Assembly (NCBI RefSeq): GCF_001243895.1
Contig: NZ_LN851186.1
Location: 498,852-553,399 of the forward strand
Source of the DNA: Bacillus testis
Lineage (GTDB): Bacteria > Bacillota > Bacilli > Bacillales > DSM-1321
Direction: 5' to 3'
Length of the DNA stretch: 54,548 nucleotides
The translations under genes and the position numbers were made by a program. The notes beneath the pieces were generated by a model. The model saw only the letters and a program-made list of their open reading frames with translations, was not told where the DNA came from and ran no database searches. Positions 36,073 through 43,897 of the stretch are shown one piece after another. Within the stretch, counting starts at the first letter, position 1. Each line of letters starts with the position of its first letter.

Positions 36073-37062
36073 TTGAGAACAGTAGTAGCACGCAACCAAT
36101 CGATCCAGCTTATAAACAATGATAAGCCTATGATCAAGCCCTCATATTTATTGGTTAAGACCAAGTTCTCTGCAATTAGCCCAGGTACAGAGTTGTCTAT
36201 GGTAAAGCGGAGCGGAGAAAAAGAAGTAAAGCTTGGATACAGTGCATTCGGCATAGTGGAAGAATGCGGGGAACATACGGAAGGATTTTCACCAGGAGAT
36301 AGAGTTGCCTGCTACGGGGCCCCTTATGTAGAGCATTCAGACTATTTGCTAGTCCCTAAAACACTCTGTGCCAAGGTGCCTGATGCAGTATCAGACGCTG
36401 AAGCATCCATGGGCGGAATCGGAGCCATTGCCATCCATGCATTGCGAATAGCCAAATTGCAATTTGGAGAGAAGATTGTGGTGGCAGGGTTGGGAATCAT
36501 TGGGCAGATGATTGCTCAAATAGCAGATGCCGCTGCTTACGATGTATATGCTTTGGATATCGTACATAATCGTACGAAATTATTGCAGTCTAGAAAAAAT
36601 ATAAAGTGCTTCAGCAACAGTGAAGAGATCAGCCATCATCTAGGCAAAGGTGCAGATGCGGTATTACTGTGCACAGGAGGGAACGACTCGGAATTGAACG
36701 CCCAAAGTTTATCATGGGCAAGAGATAAAGGGAAAATTGTCATCGTCGGCGATATAGAACCGTGTTTTCCGAGAAACGCCATGTTTGCCAAAGAAGCGGA
36801 AGTGTTAATCGCTAGGGCAGGGGGACCTGGCCGCTACGATCCTGTTTTTGAAAAGGAAGCGATCGATTACCCTTATGGATTCATTCGATGGACGGAAGGA
36901 AGAAATTTAGCTGAATATTTAAGGCTGGTAGAAGAAAAGCGGATTGATGTGTCCCCATATCTCAAGGAAATCGTCGGATTGGAATCGGTCTCAATGGCTT
37001 ATAGGAGCCTGGCTGACAAACAATCTACAATATTGACCCATCTTATTTCTTTCCAGAAATAA
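36073..37062 (+). CDS. Zinc-type (MDR) dehydrogenase, short form
   Basis: 329 residues of the medium-chain dehydrogenase family. The N-terminal GroES-like domain has ISPGTELSMVKR and GYSAFGIVEECGE; the Rossmann domain has VVAGLGIIGQMIAQIA. The structural-zinc cysteine cluster of classical alcohol dehydrogenases is absent and the catalytic zinc ligands are not obvious. Similar short forms (sometimes called BchC or threonine-dehydrogenase-like) occur beside Gfo/Idh genes. TTG 36073 follows GGAGGTGG. It lies 14 bases after the regulator gene in the same operon. Confidence 0.85.
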   Translation: MRTVVARNQSIQLINNDKPMIKPSYLLVKTKFSAISPGTELSMVKRSGEKEVKLGYSAFGIVEECGEHTEGFSPGDRVACYGAPYVEHSDYLLVPKTLCAKVPDAVSDAEASMGGIGAIAIHALRIAKLQFGEKIVVAGLGIIGQMIAQIADAAAYDVYALDIVHNRTKLLQSRKNIKCFSNSEEISHHLGKGADAVLLCTGGNDSELNAQSLSWARDKGKIVIVGDIEPCFPRNAMFAKEAEVLIARAGGPGRYDPVFEKEAIDYPYGFIRWTEGRNLAEYLRLVEEKRIDVSPYLKEIVGLESVSMAYRSLADKQSTILTHLISFQK

Positions 37063-37080
37063 AAAAGAGGAGGATTTCAA

Positions 37081-38148
37081 ATGCTAAAGGTTGGCGTAAT
37101 CGGTCTGGGCTCCATTTCGGAGTTTCATTTAAATGCGTATCAAAAGAATCCAAAGGTTCAGCTCATGGCAATCTGTGATCTCAATGAAAAACGGTTAGAA
37201 GAAAAAGGAGATTATTATCAGGTAGATCTCAGGTATACAAATTATCAAGAGCTGCTTGCGAATAAGGAAGTAGACGCCATAAGCATCTGCACCTGGAATA
37301 ATACGCATGCAGAAATTGCGATAGCTGCTTTGCAAGCAGGAAAGCATGTGTTAATTGAGAAACCTATAAGCATTAATACGGAACAAGCGCTTCAGGTGGA
37401 AAACGCAGCAAAGGCTTCAAATAAAACGGTGCAGATTGGATTTGTCCGCAGATTTGGATCAAATACTCAAATACTGAAGAAATTTATTGATAATCATGAT
37501 TTGGGCAATATCTATTATGCAAAAGCCTCCGTAATCAGGCGCTTAGGAAATCCCGGGGGCTGGTTCTCAGATAGTAAACGTTCTGGAGGTGGTCCTTTAA
37601 TAGACTTGGGTGTCCATATTGTAGATTTATGCTGGTACTTAATGGGGAAACCTAAGCCAGTATCCGTAACAGGGAATACCTACAGCCTTTTAGGCAATAG
37701 AAGCCACATAGAAAATTTGAGCTTCTATAAGGCTGCCGATTATGATCCCGGATTGAATGATGTAGAGGATTTGGCGAATGCGATGATCGTTTTTGAAAAT
37801 GGCGCTTCCTTGCTGATCGATGTAAGTTTTACACTTCACGCCAAAGAAGATGAACTATCAGTAAAGATCTATGGCGAAAAAGGCGGGGCAGAGGTAGAAC
37901 CCGAATTACTGCTCGTTACGGAAAAACATGACACCATCCTTAATATGCAGCCGCAAATTGATTTTAAAGGTTTCGACTTTGATCACGCTTTTGATAAAGA
38001 AGTAAATCACTTTGTCGAATGTTGTATAACGGGCAATAAAACAATCGCTCCCGTGGAAGACGGTGTAGAGGTGCTTAGAATGCTGTCTGCGATTTATCAA
38101 TCTGCAAATATAGGAAAAGAAGTCAGGTTTGATTACGGAGAGGAGTAA
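37081..38148 (+). CDS. Gfo/Idh/MocA family oxidoreductase (paralogue B)
   Basis: 355 residues. GVIGLGSISEFHLNAY begins the Rossmann fold; IEKPISIN has the catalytic Lys; GGGPLIDLGVHIVDLCWYL provides the Asp/His pair. Very similar to paralogue A at 27320 over the full length, so the two probably act on related sugars or on two positions of one sugar. GAGGAGG precedes ATG 37081. It is followed without a gap by the unidentified gene at 38153. Confidence 0.92.
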   Translation: MLKVGVIGLGSISEFHLNAYQKNPKVQLMAICDLNEKRLEEKGDYYQVDLRYTNYQELLANKEVDAISICTWNNTHAEIAIAALQAGKHVLIEKPISINTEQALQVENAAKASNKTVQIGFVRRFGSNTQILKKFIDNHDLGNIYYAKASVIRRLGNPGGWFSDSKRSGGGPLIDLGVHIVDLCWYLMGKPKPVSVTGNTYSLLGNRSHIENLSFYKAADYDPGLNDVEDLANAMIVFENGASLLIDVSFTLHAKEDELSVKIYGEKGGAEVEPELLLVTEKHDTILNMQPQIDFKGFDFDHAFDKEVNHFVECCITGNKTIAPVEDGVEVLRMLSAIYQSANIGKEVRFDYGEE

Positions 38149-38152
38149 AGCC

Positions 38153-38875
38153 ATGAAATTGATTGTTTTAAAGAATGATAGCCGTTCAAAGGTTGTAGAT
38201 GATCATCATGATTCTATTACAGCAGAAAACATTAGGTCAGTAGCCAATAATCCTGGGAAACATGTAACTTATATTGTTGATGACGAATTATATCGAGAAA
38301 ATGCAGAATTATTCATCAACCTTGAAAATGTAATTTTGTCAGTAGAAACCTACCTTTTACAAAACCTCCAGCAACAAGAGAATATTTCAATCTTCCATGA
38401 ATTGAACGCATATGAAGAGAGTAACCGTTTTTTTACATTAGTAAGGCAAGAGAATCCCGGTCATAAGGGCGTCTTTCGAATGAAAAGAAAACTAGAAAAA
38501 CCGGCTACAGAAAAAATAATAGAGGATATCAGTTTTTTAAGTTTGATTTTTGGGGACATTCAACACTTAGTGCCTAAAAGAGCAGAGGACCCAGTAACCG
38601 GGAAGATGTATTCAATGATCATAATTAAGTTTGCGGAAGGCGTTTTAGCCCAAATCGAATATGAAAAAACAGCGAAAAGCGAGGAAGCATTGGAGTTAGA
38701 GTGGTCGGGAAGACAAAATGTCATCAGCTTTTCCACTGAATTACAAACACAATATGAAGAGAATATGGATAGTAACCTTTCTTACTCATTATCTGCAATC
38801 TTAACTGTTCAATATCCTTTCAATACAGTATTAAAAGAACAAATAAAGAATATAAAGGAGTTGCTTTATGGTTAA
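38153..38875 (+). CDS. Unidentified protein, resembles the C-terminal half of Gfo/Idh/MocA
   Basis: 240 residues. The first 80 residues do not form a recognisable nucleotide-binding fold: there is no GxGxxG and no EKP motif. The second half, GHKGVFRMKRKLEKP, IEDISFLSLIFGDIQHLVPK and YSMIIIKFAEGVLAQIEYEK, resembles the beta-sheet C-terminal domain of Gfo/Idh proteins. It may be a non-catalytic partner subunit. GGAGAGGAG precedes ATG 38153. Its last eight bases overlap the next dehydrogenase gene, suggesting co-translation and perhaps a complex. The assignment is weak. Confidence 0.6.
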   Translation: MKLIVLKNDSRSKVVDDHHDSITAENIRSVANNPGKHVTYIVDDELYRENAELFINLENVILSVETYLLQNLQQQENISIFHELNAYEESNRFFTLVRQENPGHKGVFRMKRKLEKPATEKIIEDISFLSLIFGDIQHLVPKRAEDPVTGKMYSMIIIKFAEGVLAQIEYEKTAKSEEALELEWSGRQNVISFSTELQTQYEENMDSNLSYSLSAILTVQYPFNTVLKEQIKNIKELLYG

Positions 38876-39866
38876 AGTCGGAATCATCAGTTTTGCTCAC
38901 ATGCATGCCTACAGCTATGCATCTTGTTTACTAAGTATGCAAGAAGTAGAGATTGCTGGGATTTATGACCGGAATGAAGAACGCGGAAGAGAAGCAGCAA
39001 GGCAGTATTCTACCAGTTATTTTCATGATTTAGATGCTTTTTTGCAGCAAAGCTTTGAAGCAGTTATTATCTGCAGTGAAAATGCTTTTCATAAAGAATA
39101 TGTCATTCAAGCTGCCAAGGCAGGCAAACATATTCTATGTGAAAAGCCTCTTTCAACAAATGCAGCGGACGCCAAGGAAATGATTCAACAATGCGAAGAG
39201 CATAATGTGCTATTACAAACAGCTTTCCCCGTACGTTTCAGCCATTCCATCCACATGTTAAAGCGACAGATCGATCAAGGGGAACTGGGTGACATATTGG
39301 CCATCCGCGCTGTCAATCGCGGACAAAATCCAGGAGGCTGGTTTATTGAAGAAGAGCTTTCAGGGGGAGGAGCCGTCCTGGATCATACCGTTCACATGGT
39401 TGACATTATGCGCTGGTATTTGAACAAAGAAATAAAAGAAGTTTCTGCATTAGTAGGCTATCAATATTTTTCAGATGAGAAAATGGATGATGCAGGATTA
39501 TTAATGATTGAATTTGAGAATGGCGTCATTGCCTCCTTGGATACCAGTTGGTCTAGATTTTCTGGATATCCATCCTGGGGAGATGCTGCTATCGAAGTGA
39601 TCGGAACAAAAAAATCAGTTAAAGCAAGCGCTTTTGGTTCTTCTATTCAGGTTTTTAAAGAATTAAACGGCAAAACATTACAATACGAATATACAGGAAA
39701 TAATATTGATTCTGCTTTGGTTCAAGATTTTATAAAGTCGATTGCAGAGAAAAAAAGCGAACCATCCATAACTGGTTATGATGGCCTAAAAGCGATGGAA
39801 GCCGCACTTGCAGCCTATCAATCCGGGAAAACGTTAAAACCGGTCTCTTTATCCCAGTCTAACTAG
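38868..39866 (+). CDS. Gfo/Idh/MocA family oxidoreductase (paralogue C)
   Basis: 332 residues. The Rossmann start is VGIISFAHMHAYSYASCL, in which the GxGxxG loop is replaced by a His/Met-rich loop, and CEKPLSTN carries the catalytic Lys. GGGAVLDHTVHMVDIMRWYL has the Asp and His. It is closest to the family members that act on 1,5-anhydrofructose or keto-sugars, but I cannot set the substrate. It ends the transporter operon and is followed by the first repeat element. Confidence 0.88.
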   Translation: MVKVGIISFAHMHAYSYASCLLSMQEVEIAGIYDRNEERGREAARQYSTSYFHDLDAFLQQSFEAVIICSENAFHKEYVIQAAKAGKHILCEKPLSTNAADAKEMIQQCEEHNVLLQTAFPVRFSHSIHMLKRQIDQGELGDILAIRAVNRGQNPGGWFIEEELSGGGAVLDHTVHMVDIMRWYLNKEIKEVSALVGYQYFSDEKMDDAGLLMIEFENGVIASLDTSWSRFSGYPSWGDAAIEVIGTKKSVKASAFGSSIQVFKELNGKTLQYEYTGNNIDSALVQDFIKSIAEKKSEPSITGYDGLKAMEAALAAYQSGKTLKPVSLSQSN

Positions 39867-40010
39867 CGCTAAGACTTCCACTTGAACACAAGAGTGAAAA
39901 GGAAGAAGTGTAAGTTGGAAATCAAGCGCCAGTAAGACTCGATTGGTTCGACTAATATGATCGGTAGGGGATGAACGCCCCCGCCGATCAAAGCTTCACT
40001 TTATAAGAAC
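39864..40010 (+). repeat. Hairpin-rich intergenic repeat, copy 1
   Basis: Begins TAGCGCTAAGACTTCCACTT, includes GCGCCAGTAAGACTCGATTG, GTTCGACTAATATGATCGGT, AGGGG/CCCCC hairpin and ends CTTCACTTTATAA. A second copy lies at 41632 in the same orientation. Similar elements are, from memory, common after genes in some Bacillus-group genomes and likely work as terminators. Confidence 0.75.
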
Positions 40011-40041
40011 TAATGAATCATCCGAAAGGGAGGTTAAAAGT

Positions 40042-41589
40042 GTGCATGTTGATGTATTAATTGTTGGAGGCGGCCTTGGCGGCTGTGCAGCTGCAATGGC
40101 CGTTTGTTCGAAAGGCCTTTCGGCGATGATTGTGGAAGAAACAGATTGGGTTGGCGGGCAATCATCCGCACAGGCTGTACCGCCGGATGAACATCCTTGG
40201 ATCGAGGAATTTGGCTGTACGGCACGATATAGGGAATATCGAAATCGAATAAGAAGCTATTATACAAGAAATTTTCCTGCTGTAAAAAATGAAAAACAAT
40301 TAAATCCAGGAAAGGGAATAGTCAGTCTCCTTTGTCATGACCCTAGAGTAACAGTCAGTGTGCTGGAAGAAATGCTTTTTCCCTATTTGATTAGCGGCAA
40401 ATTGACATTATGCTTGGAATCCGAGGTAGAGAAGGTTAATCGCTCAGAAAAAAAGCTGCTTGACGCAATCATTAAACATACAGTCACACAACAAAGGGAT
40501 TCCGTTACGTTCACCTATATGATTGATTCGACAGATACAGGCGAAGTCCTAGCCTTATCCGGAACAGACTATATCACTGGTTCAGAATCACAGACAGAAA
40601 CAGGAGAACCTCATGCAACGGAAGAAAGCGAACCCTTGAATATTCAGGCACATACCCATGTACTGGCAATGGAGTACCGGCCGGGAGAAGAAAATATCAT
40701 ACCCGAGCCTGATATGTATCCATTCTGGAAAGAGTATAAGATTGATTTTTGGCCGGATCAGATGCTTAGTTTCTATAGCCCTCACCCAATAACACTTCAA
40801 AAAAGGCAGTATGAAATGTTTGTCCACCAAGATTTTTTTCCTCTTTGGAACTACAGAAGAATATTTGCGGCTGAACAATTTCAATTAGAAGATGCAGGTG
40901 ATATTTCATTATTGAATTGGCCGCAGAATGACTATGTGCTCGGCAATGTTTATGACGTGACAAACGAAGAGAAAAAGAAGCATTTGTATCAAGCTAAACA
41001 ATTGAGTTTGTCTCTCTTTTATTGGCTGCAGACAGAAGCACCACGTCCAGATGGAGGATTTGGCTATCCAGGACTGACTTTAAGGGGAGATGTATTAGGG
41101 ACAAAAGATGGATTGGCCAAGAGCATTTATATTAGAGAATCCAGAAGGATCAAAGCGCAGTATACCATAACGGAAATGGATGTATCGCCTGAATTTCAGA
41201 GAGGGAAGACGGGTAAAGTATACAGGGATTCTGTAGGAGTTGGCTCATATAGCATCGACCTTCATCCCAGTTTAAACGGCAGAAATTATTTGGACATCCC
41301 GGCGCTGCCTTTTCATATCCCACTAGGGGCTTTATTGCCCAAGCATACAGGGAATCTACTGGCTGGCGGCAAGAATATCGGCACGACCCATATTACGAAT
41401 GGCTGTTACCGGTTGCACCCGGTTGAATGGAATATTGGGGAAGCATGCGGGGCACTTGCTGCGTTTTGCATCTTGAATGATCAAACGCCGTTTGCAGTGT
41501 GGAAAGACGATCGAATCTTAAAGGATTTTCAAAGGGAAATCATCAAAGATGGATTTCAGATTCAATGGCCAAGTGAATTCTATCAATGA
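40042..41589 (+). CDS. FAD-dependent oxidoreductase (PF12831 type)
   Basis: 515 residues. The N-terminal dinucleotide-binding motif is LIVGGGLGGCAAAMAVCSKG, followed by IVEETDWVGGQSS. The C-terminal block HTGNLLAGGKNIGTTHITNG closes the FAD site. Bacterial relatives occur beside polysaccharide or sugar degradation genes; the substrate is unknown. The start is GTG 40042 after AAAGGGAGG. The gene stands between two copies of a hairpin repeat and downstream of the sugar operon, on the same strand, probably as its own transcription unit. Confidence 0.85.
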   Translation: MHVDVLIVGGGLGGCAAAMAVCSKGLSAMIVEETDWVGGQSSAQAVPPDEHPWIEEFGCTARYREYRNRIRSYYTRNFPAVKNEKQLNPGKGIVSLLCHDPRVTVSVLEEMLFPYLISGKLTLCLESEVEKVNRSEKKLLDAIIKHTVTQQRDSVTFTYMIDSTDTGEVLALSGTDYITGSESQTETGEPHATEESEPLNIQAHTHVLAMEYRPGEENIIPEPDMYPFWKEYKIDFWPDQMLSFYSPHPITLQKRQYEMFVHQDFFPLWNYRRIFAAEQFQLEDAGDISLLNWPQNDYVLGNVYDVTNEEKKKHLYQAKQLSLSLFYWLQTEAPRPDGGFGYPGLTLRGDVLGTKDGLAKSIYIRESRRIKAQYTITEMDVSPEFQRGKTGKVYRDSVGVGSYSIDLHPSLNGRNYLDIPALPFHIPLGALLPKHTGNLLAGGKNIGTTHITNGCYRLHPVEWNIGEACGALAAFCILNDQTPFAVWKDDRILKDFQREIIKDGFQIQWPSEFYQ

Positions 41590-41631
41590 GAAGAAAGAGC
41601 AGTTATGATTCTACTCTTTATTGCGCTAAAA

Positions 41632-41738
41632 CGCCCACTTCAACACGGGAGTTTTAGCGCCAGTAAGAATCCGATTGGTTCAACTAATAATCGCTGGGGG
41701 AAGAATGAAAACCCCCGTCGATTAAGGTTTCACTTTAT
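41632..41738 (+). repeat. Hairpin-rich intergenic repeat, copy 2
   Basis: GCGCTAAAAC/GTTTTAGCGC is a perfect stem, then GCCAGTAAGAATCCGATTGG, TTCAACTAATAATCG, and GGGGG/CCCCC hairpin, ending AGGTTTCACTTTAT. It shares most of its 3' two-thirds with copy 1. The last bases also encode the end of the GNAT gene on the minus strand. Confidence 0.75.
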
Positions 41739-42681
41739 GGAATAAGTCATACTTTTTCCAAACGGTATAGCCAAGCTTTTGATAAAATTCGATCAAATTG
41801 GTCCAATCAATAATGATCCTCGATATACCGCGCTGGCGTAAGAACCATATGCCTCCTTCTACAACGGAGAGGCCATATCCCTTTCCTCTTTCCAAGGGAT
41901 CAATCCCTAATGGGCCGATGCCTCCTGTTTCTTCATCATTGAAAAGAGCAGACCAATTTACATTTTGGGCAATGAAAGGAGAGGATTTGTCATTAATCCG
42001 GCAAAAACCAATCATTTGATTTTCTTTCTTTAATAAGACGAATTCTCTTCCACGACCGCCCATTTCAAAGTATTTTTTCGCTTCATATTCCCATCTTCCG
42101 GGAAAGCATCGATTGAGGAAGTGCAAAAATGATTCTTGATCTCCCTCTTGAAGAAGGGTAAGGCGTGCATCTTTCGGCAGAGGGTGGAGTAATTCATCTG
42201 TAGGTTTATAGCTGCAAATCAAATCGGCTACTTGTTCCGTTTTTGTATAGCCTTTCGCTGCAAACCATTTTTGTGCAACCGAATATTGTGTAGGGATGCC
42301 TGGGAAGTAGTGGAAGGGATCGCTGCCTAAATAAATGGTTTTGATATGTAATCTATCGAGTGCTGCTTCTGCTCTGTCCAGAAGCATACTGCCTATCTCT
42401 TTGCGTCTATAGTTCGAATGGACAAGTAAAACCTGTATATAGCCATGTTCTTTTTCCGATTGAGCCATAAGCTCTTCTTTCCATATTTTAGAGACAATGA
42501 AACCAATTACTTCATTAGCCTGATTAATGGCTAATAGAGTTCCTTCCCTTACAATATTTTTATCCAACATACTATTTTGGCGAAGTAACGTTTGATGGAT
42601 GGGAAAATCATTTCCTATTTCCTTATTCCATAATGAAGTAATTTCATCTAGTCGATCTTCTTGCCAAGGTATGATTTTCAT
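41722..42681 (-). CDS. Tandem GNAT acetyltransferase
   Basis: 319 residues with two GNAT folds. The first domain has IQVLLVHSNYRRKEIGSMLL (acetyl-CoA loop RRKEIG); the second has GPLGIDPLERGKGYGLSVV (RGKGYG). Each half ends with an aromatic FYQKLGY-like or KGY segment. Both loops look intact, so both sites could bind acetyl-CoA. Substrate unknown; relatives acetylate small amines or amino sugars. The last codons (HKVKP and stop) lie inside the repeat element, so the end was probably reshaped by its insertion. It converges with the FAD oxidoreductase gene. Confidence 0.85.
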   Translation of the reverse strand: MKIIPWQEDRLDEITSLWNKEIGNDFPIHQTLLRQNSMLDKNIVREGTLLAINQANEVIGFIVSKIWKEELMAQSEKEHGYIQVLLVHSNYRRKEIGSMLLDRAEAALDRLHIKTIYLGSDPFHYFPGIPTQYSVAQKWFAAKGYTKTEQVADLICSYKPTDELLHPLPKDARLTLLQEGDQESFLHFLNRCFPGRWEYEAKKYFEMGGRGREFVLLKKENQMIGFCRINDKSSPFIAQNVNWSALFNDEETGGIGPLGIDPLERGKGYGLSVVEGGIWFLRQRGISRIIIDWTNLIEFYQKLGYTVWKKYDLFHKVKP

Positions 42682-42808
42682 AAAACCCCTCCGTTTATAT
42701 GGAAAATATTGTTATTATATATAATAGTATACTTCGGTTGAACCATTTTGATAAGGGTGTTTAGGAGGTTTATAAATAAATAAGTTTTATATACAAGCGC
42801 TAAATGTA

Positions 42809-42856
42809 AGGTGTTTCCCTAGGATACGCAACCTTCTAGGAAACATCTTTTTTATT
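42809..42856 (+). terminator. Hairpin with T-run upstream of the small ORF pair
   Basis: TGTTTCCCTAG and CTAGGAAACA pair with one bulge, followed by TTTTTTATT. No gene precedes it on the plus strand for 130 bases, so it may end a short RNA starting in the AT-rich stretch near 42720, or act on read-through. Confidence 0.55.
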
Positions 42857-42899
42857 GCCTGTGGTAAAATAAGGATAATCAAACAGAGGGAGAATAAGC

Positions 42900-43026
42900 A
42901 TGGGCCTAATTGTGGGCATTGCCCTGATACTGATTGTTTTCTGTTCATCCGGTATTATAGATGAAGGAGATCAAACAGCAGAATAGTGTAATGATTAAAT
43001 TGCTGGAAGAAATAAGGGACAAATAA
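42900..43026 (+). pseudogene. Two overlapping small ORFs, probable frameshifted membrane micro-protein
   Basis: ATG 42900 after GAGGGAG opens a 28-codon frame with one membrane segment, LIVGIALILIVFCSSGII. A second frame from ATG 42961 encodes MKEIKQQNSVMIKLLEEIRD. Many small Bacillus proteins join such a membrane segment to such an E/K/Q-rich helix in one frame; a single-base shift near 42950 could have split this one. Overlapping genuine small genes remain possible. The rest of the interval 42682-43187 shows no gene. Confidence 0.4.
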
Positions 43027-43187
43027 GGAATAAAGAGATCTTTGATTTCCCTTTACTGAATATATATAAATAGTTCTACCCTGGCACATATTCCTGTGTT
43101 ACTTTTTTTATAGAGCCATTTTAGCGTAAAAAAAATGGAGATCGGGAATATACATTTATAATGCAGAGTTAAAGGAGCAGGGAGACT

Positions 43188-43781
43188 ATGGAAGATCAAA
43201 GAACAAAAAAAGGGAAGCTATTTGAAAATATAATATGGGGAATCGTTACTCTGATTATTCTTGGCTGGACGATCCTGAAATTTATGGATGGCAATGGTAC
43301 GAAAGGGTTTATGGGTATTCTGACGGTTTTGGCTCTGTTTGCGATCGCCGCCTATCAGTGGAAATGCCGTTCGGCTTTTCCGTCTGTCTTTGCTAGCATG
43401 ACGTATGCATTCATTTTTGTTTCCGTAGGGCTGGGCACGTTCGGAGGTATGTACAGCGTCAATCATTTTGATGACTTTTTGCATGTGACTTCGGGTATCT
43501 GGCTGGGATACGGGGCATGGCTTGTCATGAATTATATGATCGGCCAGGAACGCGCCGAATCATTGCCTAAACCGTTCATTGCTTTTTACATAATTGTTTG
43601 CGGGCTCGCGATCGCAGGCGCATGGGAGCTAATGGAGTTTGCCGGCGATCAATTATTCAGCTTTACAGCCCAGGGCCGTGACCCGAAAGATACGATGTTC
43701 GATATGATCGATGGCTTATGCGGAGCGACTATCATGGCCTTTATCCTGATTAGGAAACATGGGAATAATCAATCGGCATGA
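43188..43781 (+). CDS. YjdF-like integral membrane protein (DUF2238-like)
   Basis: 197 residues with five or six hydrophobic segments. Conserved polar residues sit in the membrane edges: VNHFDDFLHVTSGIWLGYG and GAWELMEFAGDQLF, then RDPKDTMFDMIDGLCGA. This Asp-x-x-His ... Trp-Glu-x-x-Glu ... Asp-x-x-x-Asp pattern matches the DUF2238 group, whose function is unknown to me. AAGGAGCAGGGAG precedes ATG 43188. It is a single gene with its own terminator. Confidence 0.75.
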   Translation: MEDQRTKKGKLFENIIWGIVTLIILGWTILKFMDGNGTKGFMGILTVLALFAIAAYQWKCRSAFPSVFASMTYAFIFVSVGLGTFGGMYSVNHFDDFLHVTSGIWLGYGAWLVMNYMIGQERAESLPKPFIAFYIIVCGLAIAGAWELMEFAGDQLFSFTAQGRDPKDTMFDMIDGLCGATIMAFILIRKHGNNQSA

Positions 43782-43793
43782 ACCCGTAAATAT

Positions 43794-43823
43794 AAGTCCT
43801 GCCTGCATGGCGGGGCTTTTCTG
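43794..43823 (+). terminator. Terminator after the YjdF-like gene
   Basis: AGTCCTGCC and GGCGGGGCT pair around TGCAT, followed by TTTTCT. Confidence 0.75.
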
Positions 43824-43897
43824 TAAGAAAGCTTATTAAGCCGGAGTGCGGGAATAGGAGAATGAAAGGCTATTCAAAACGAAAGGGGTTTAAAAGG

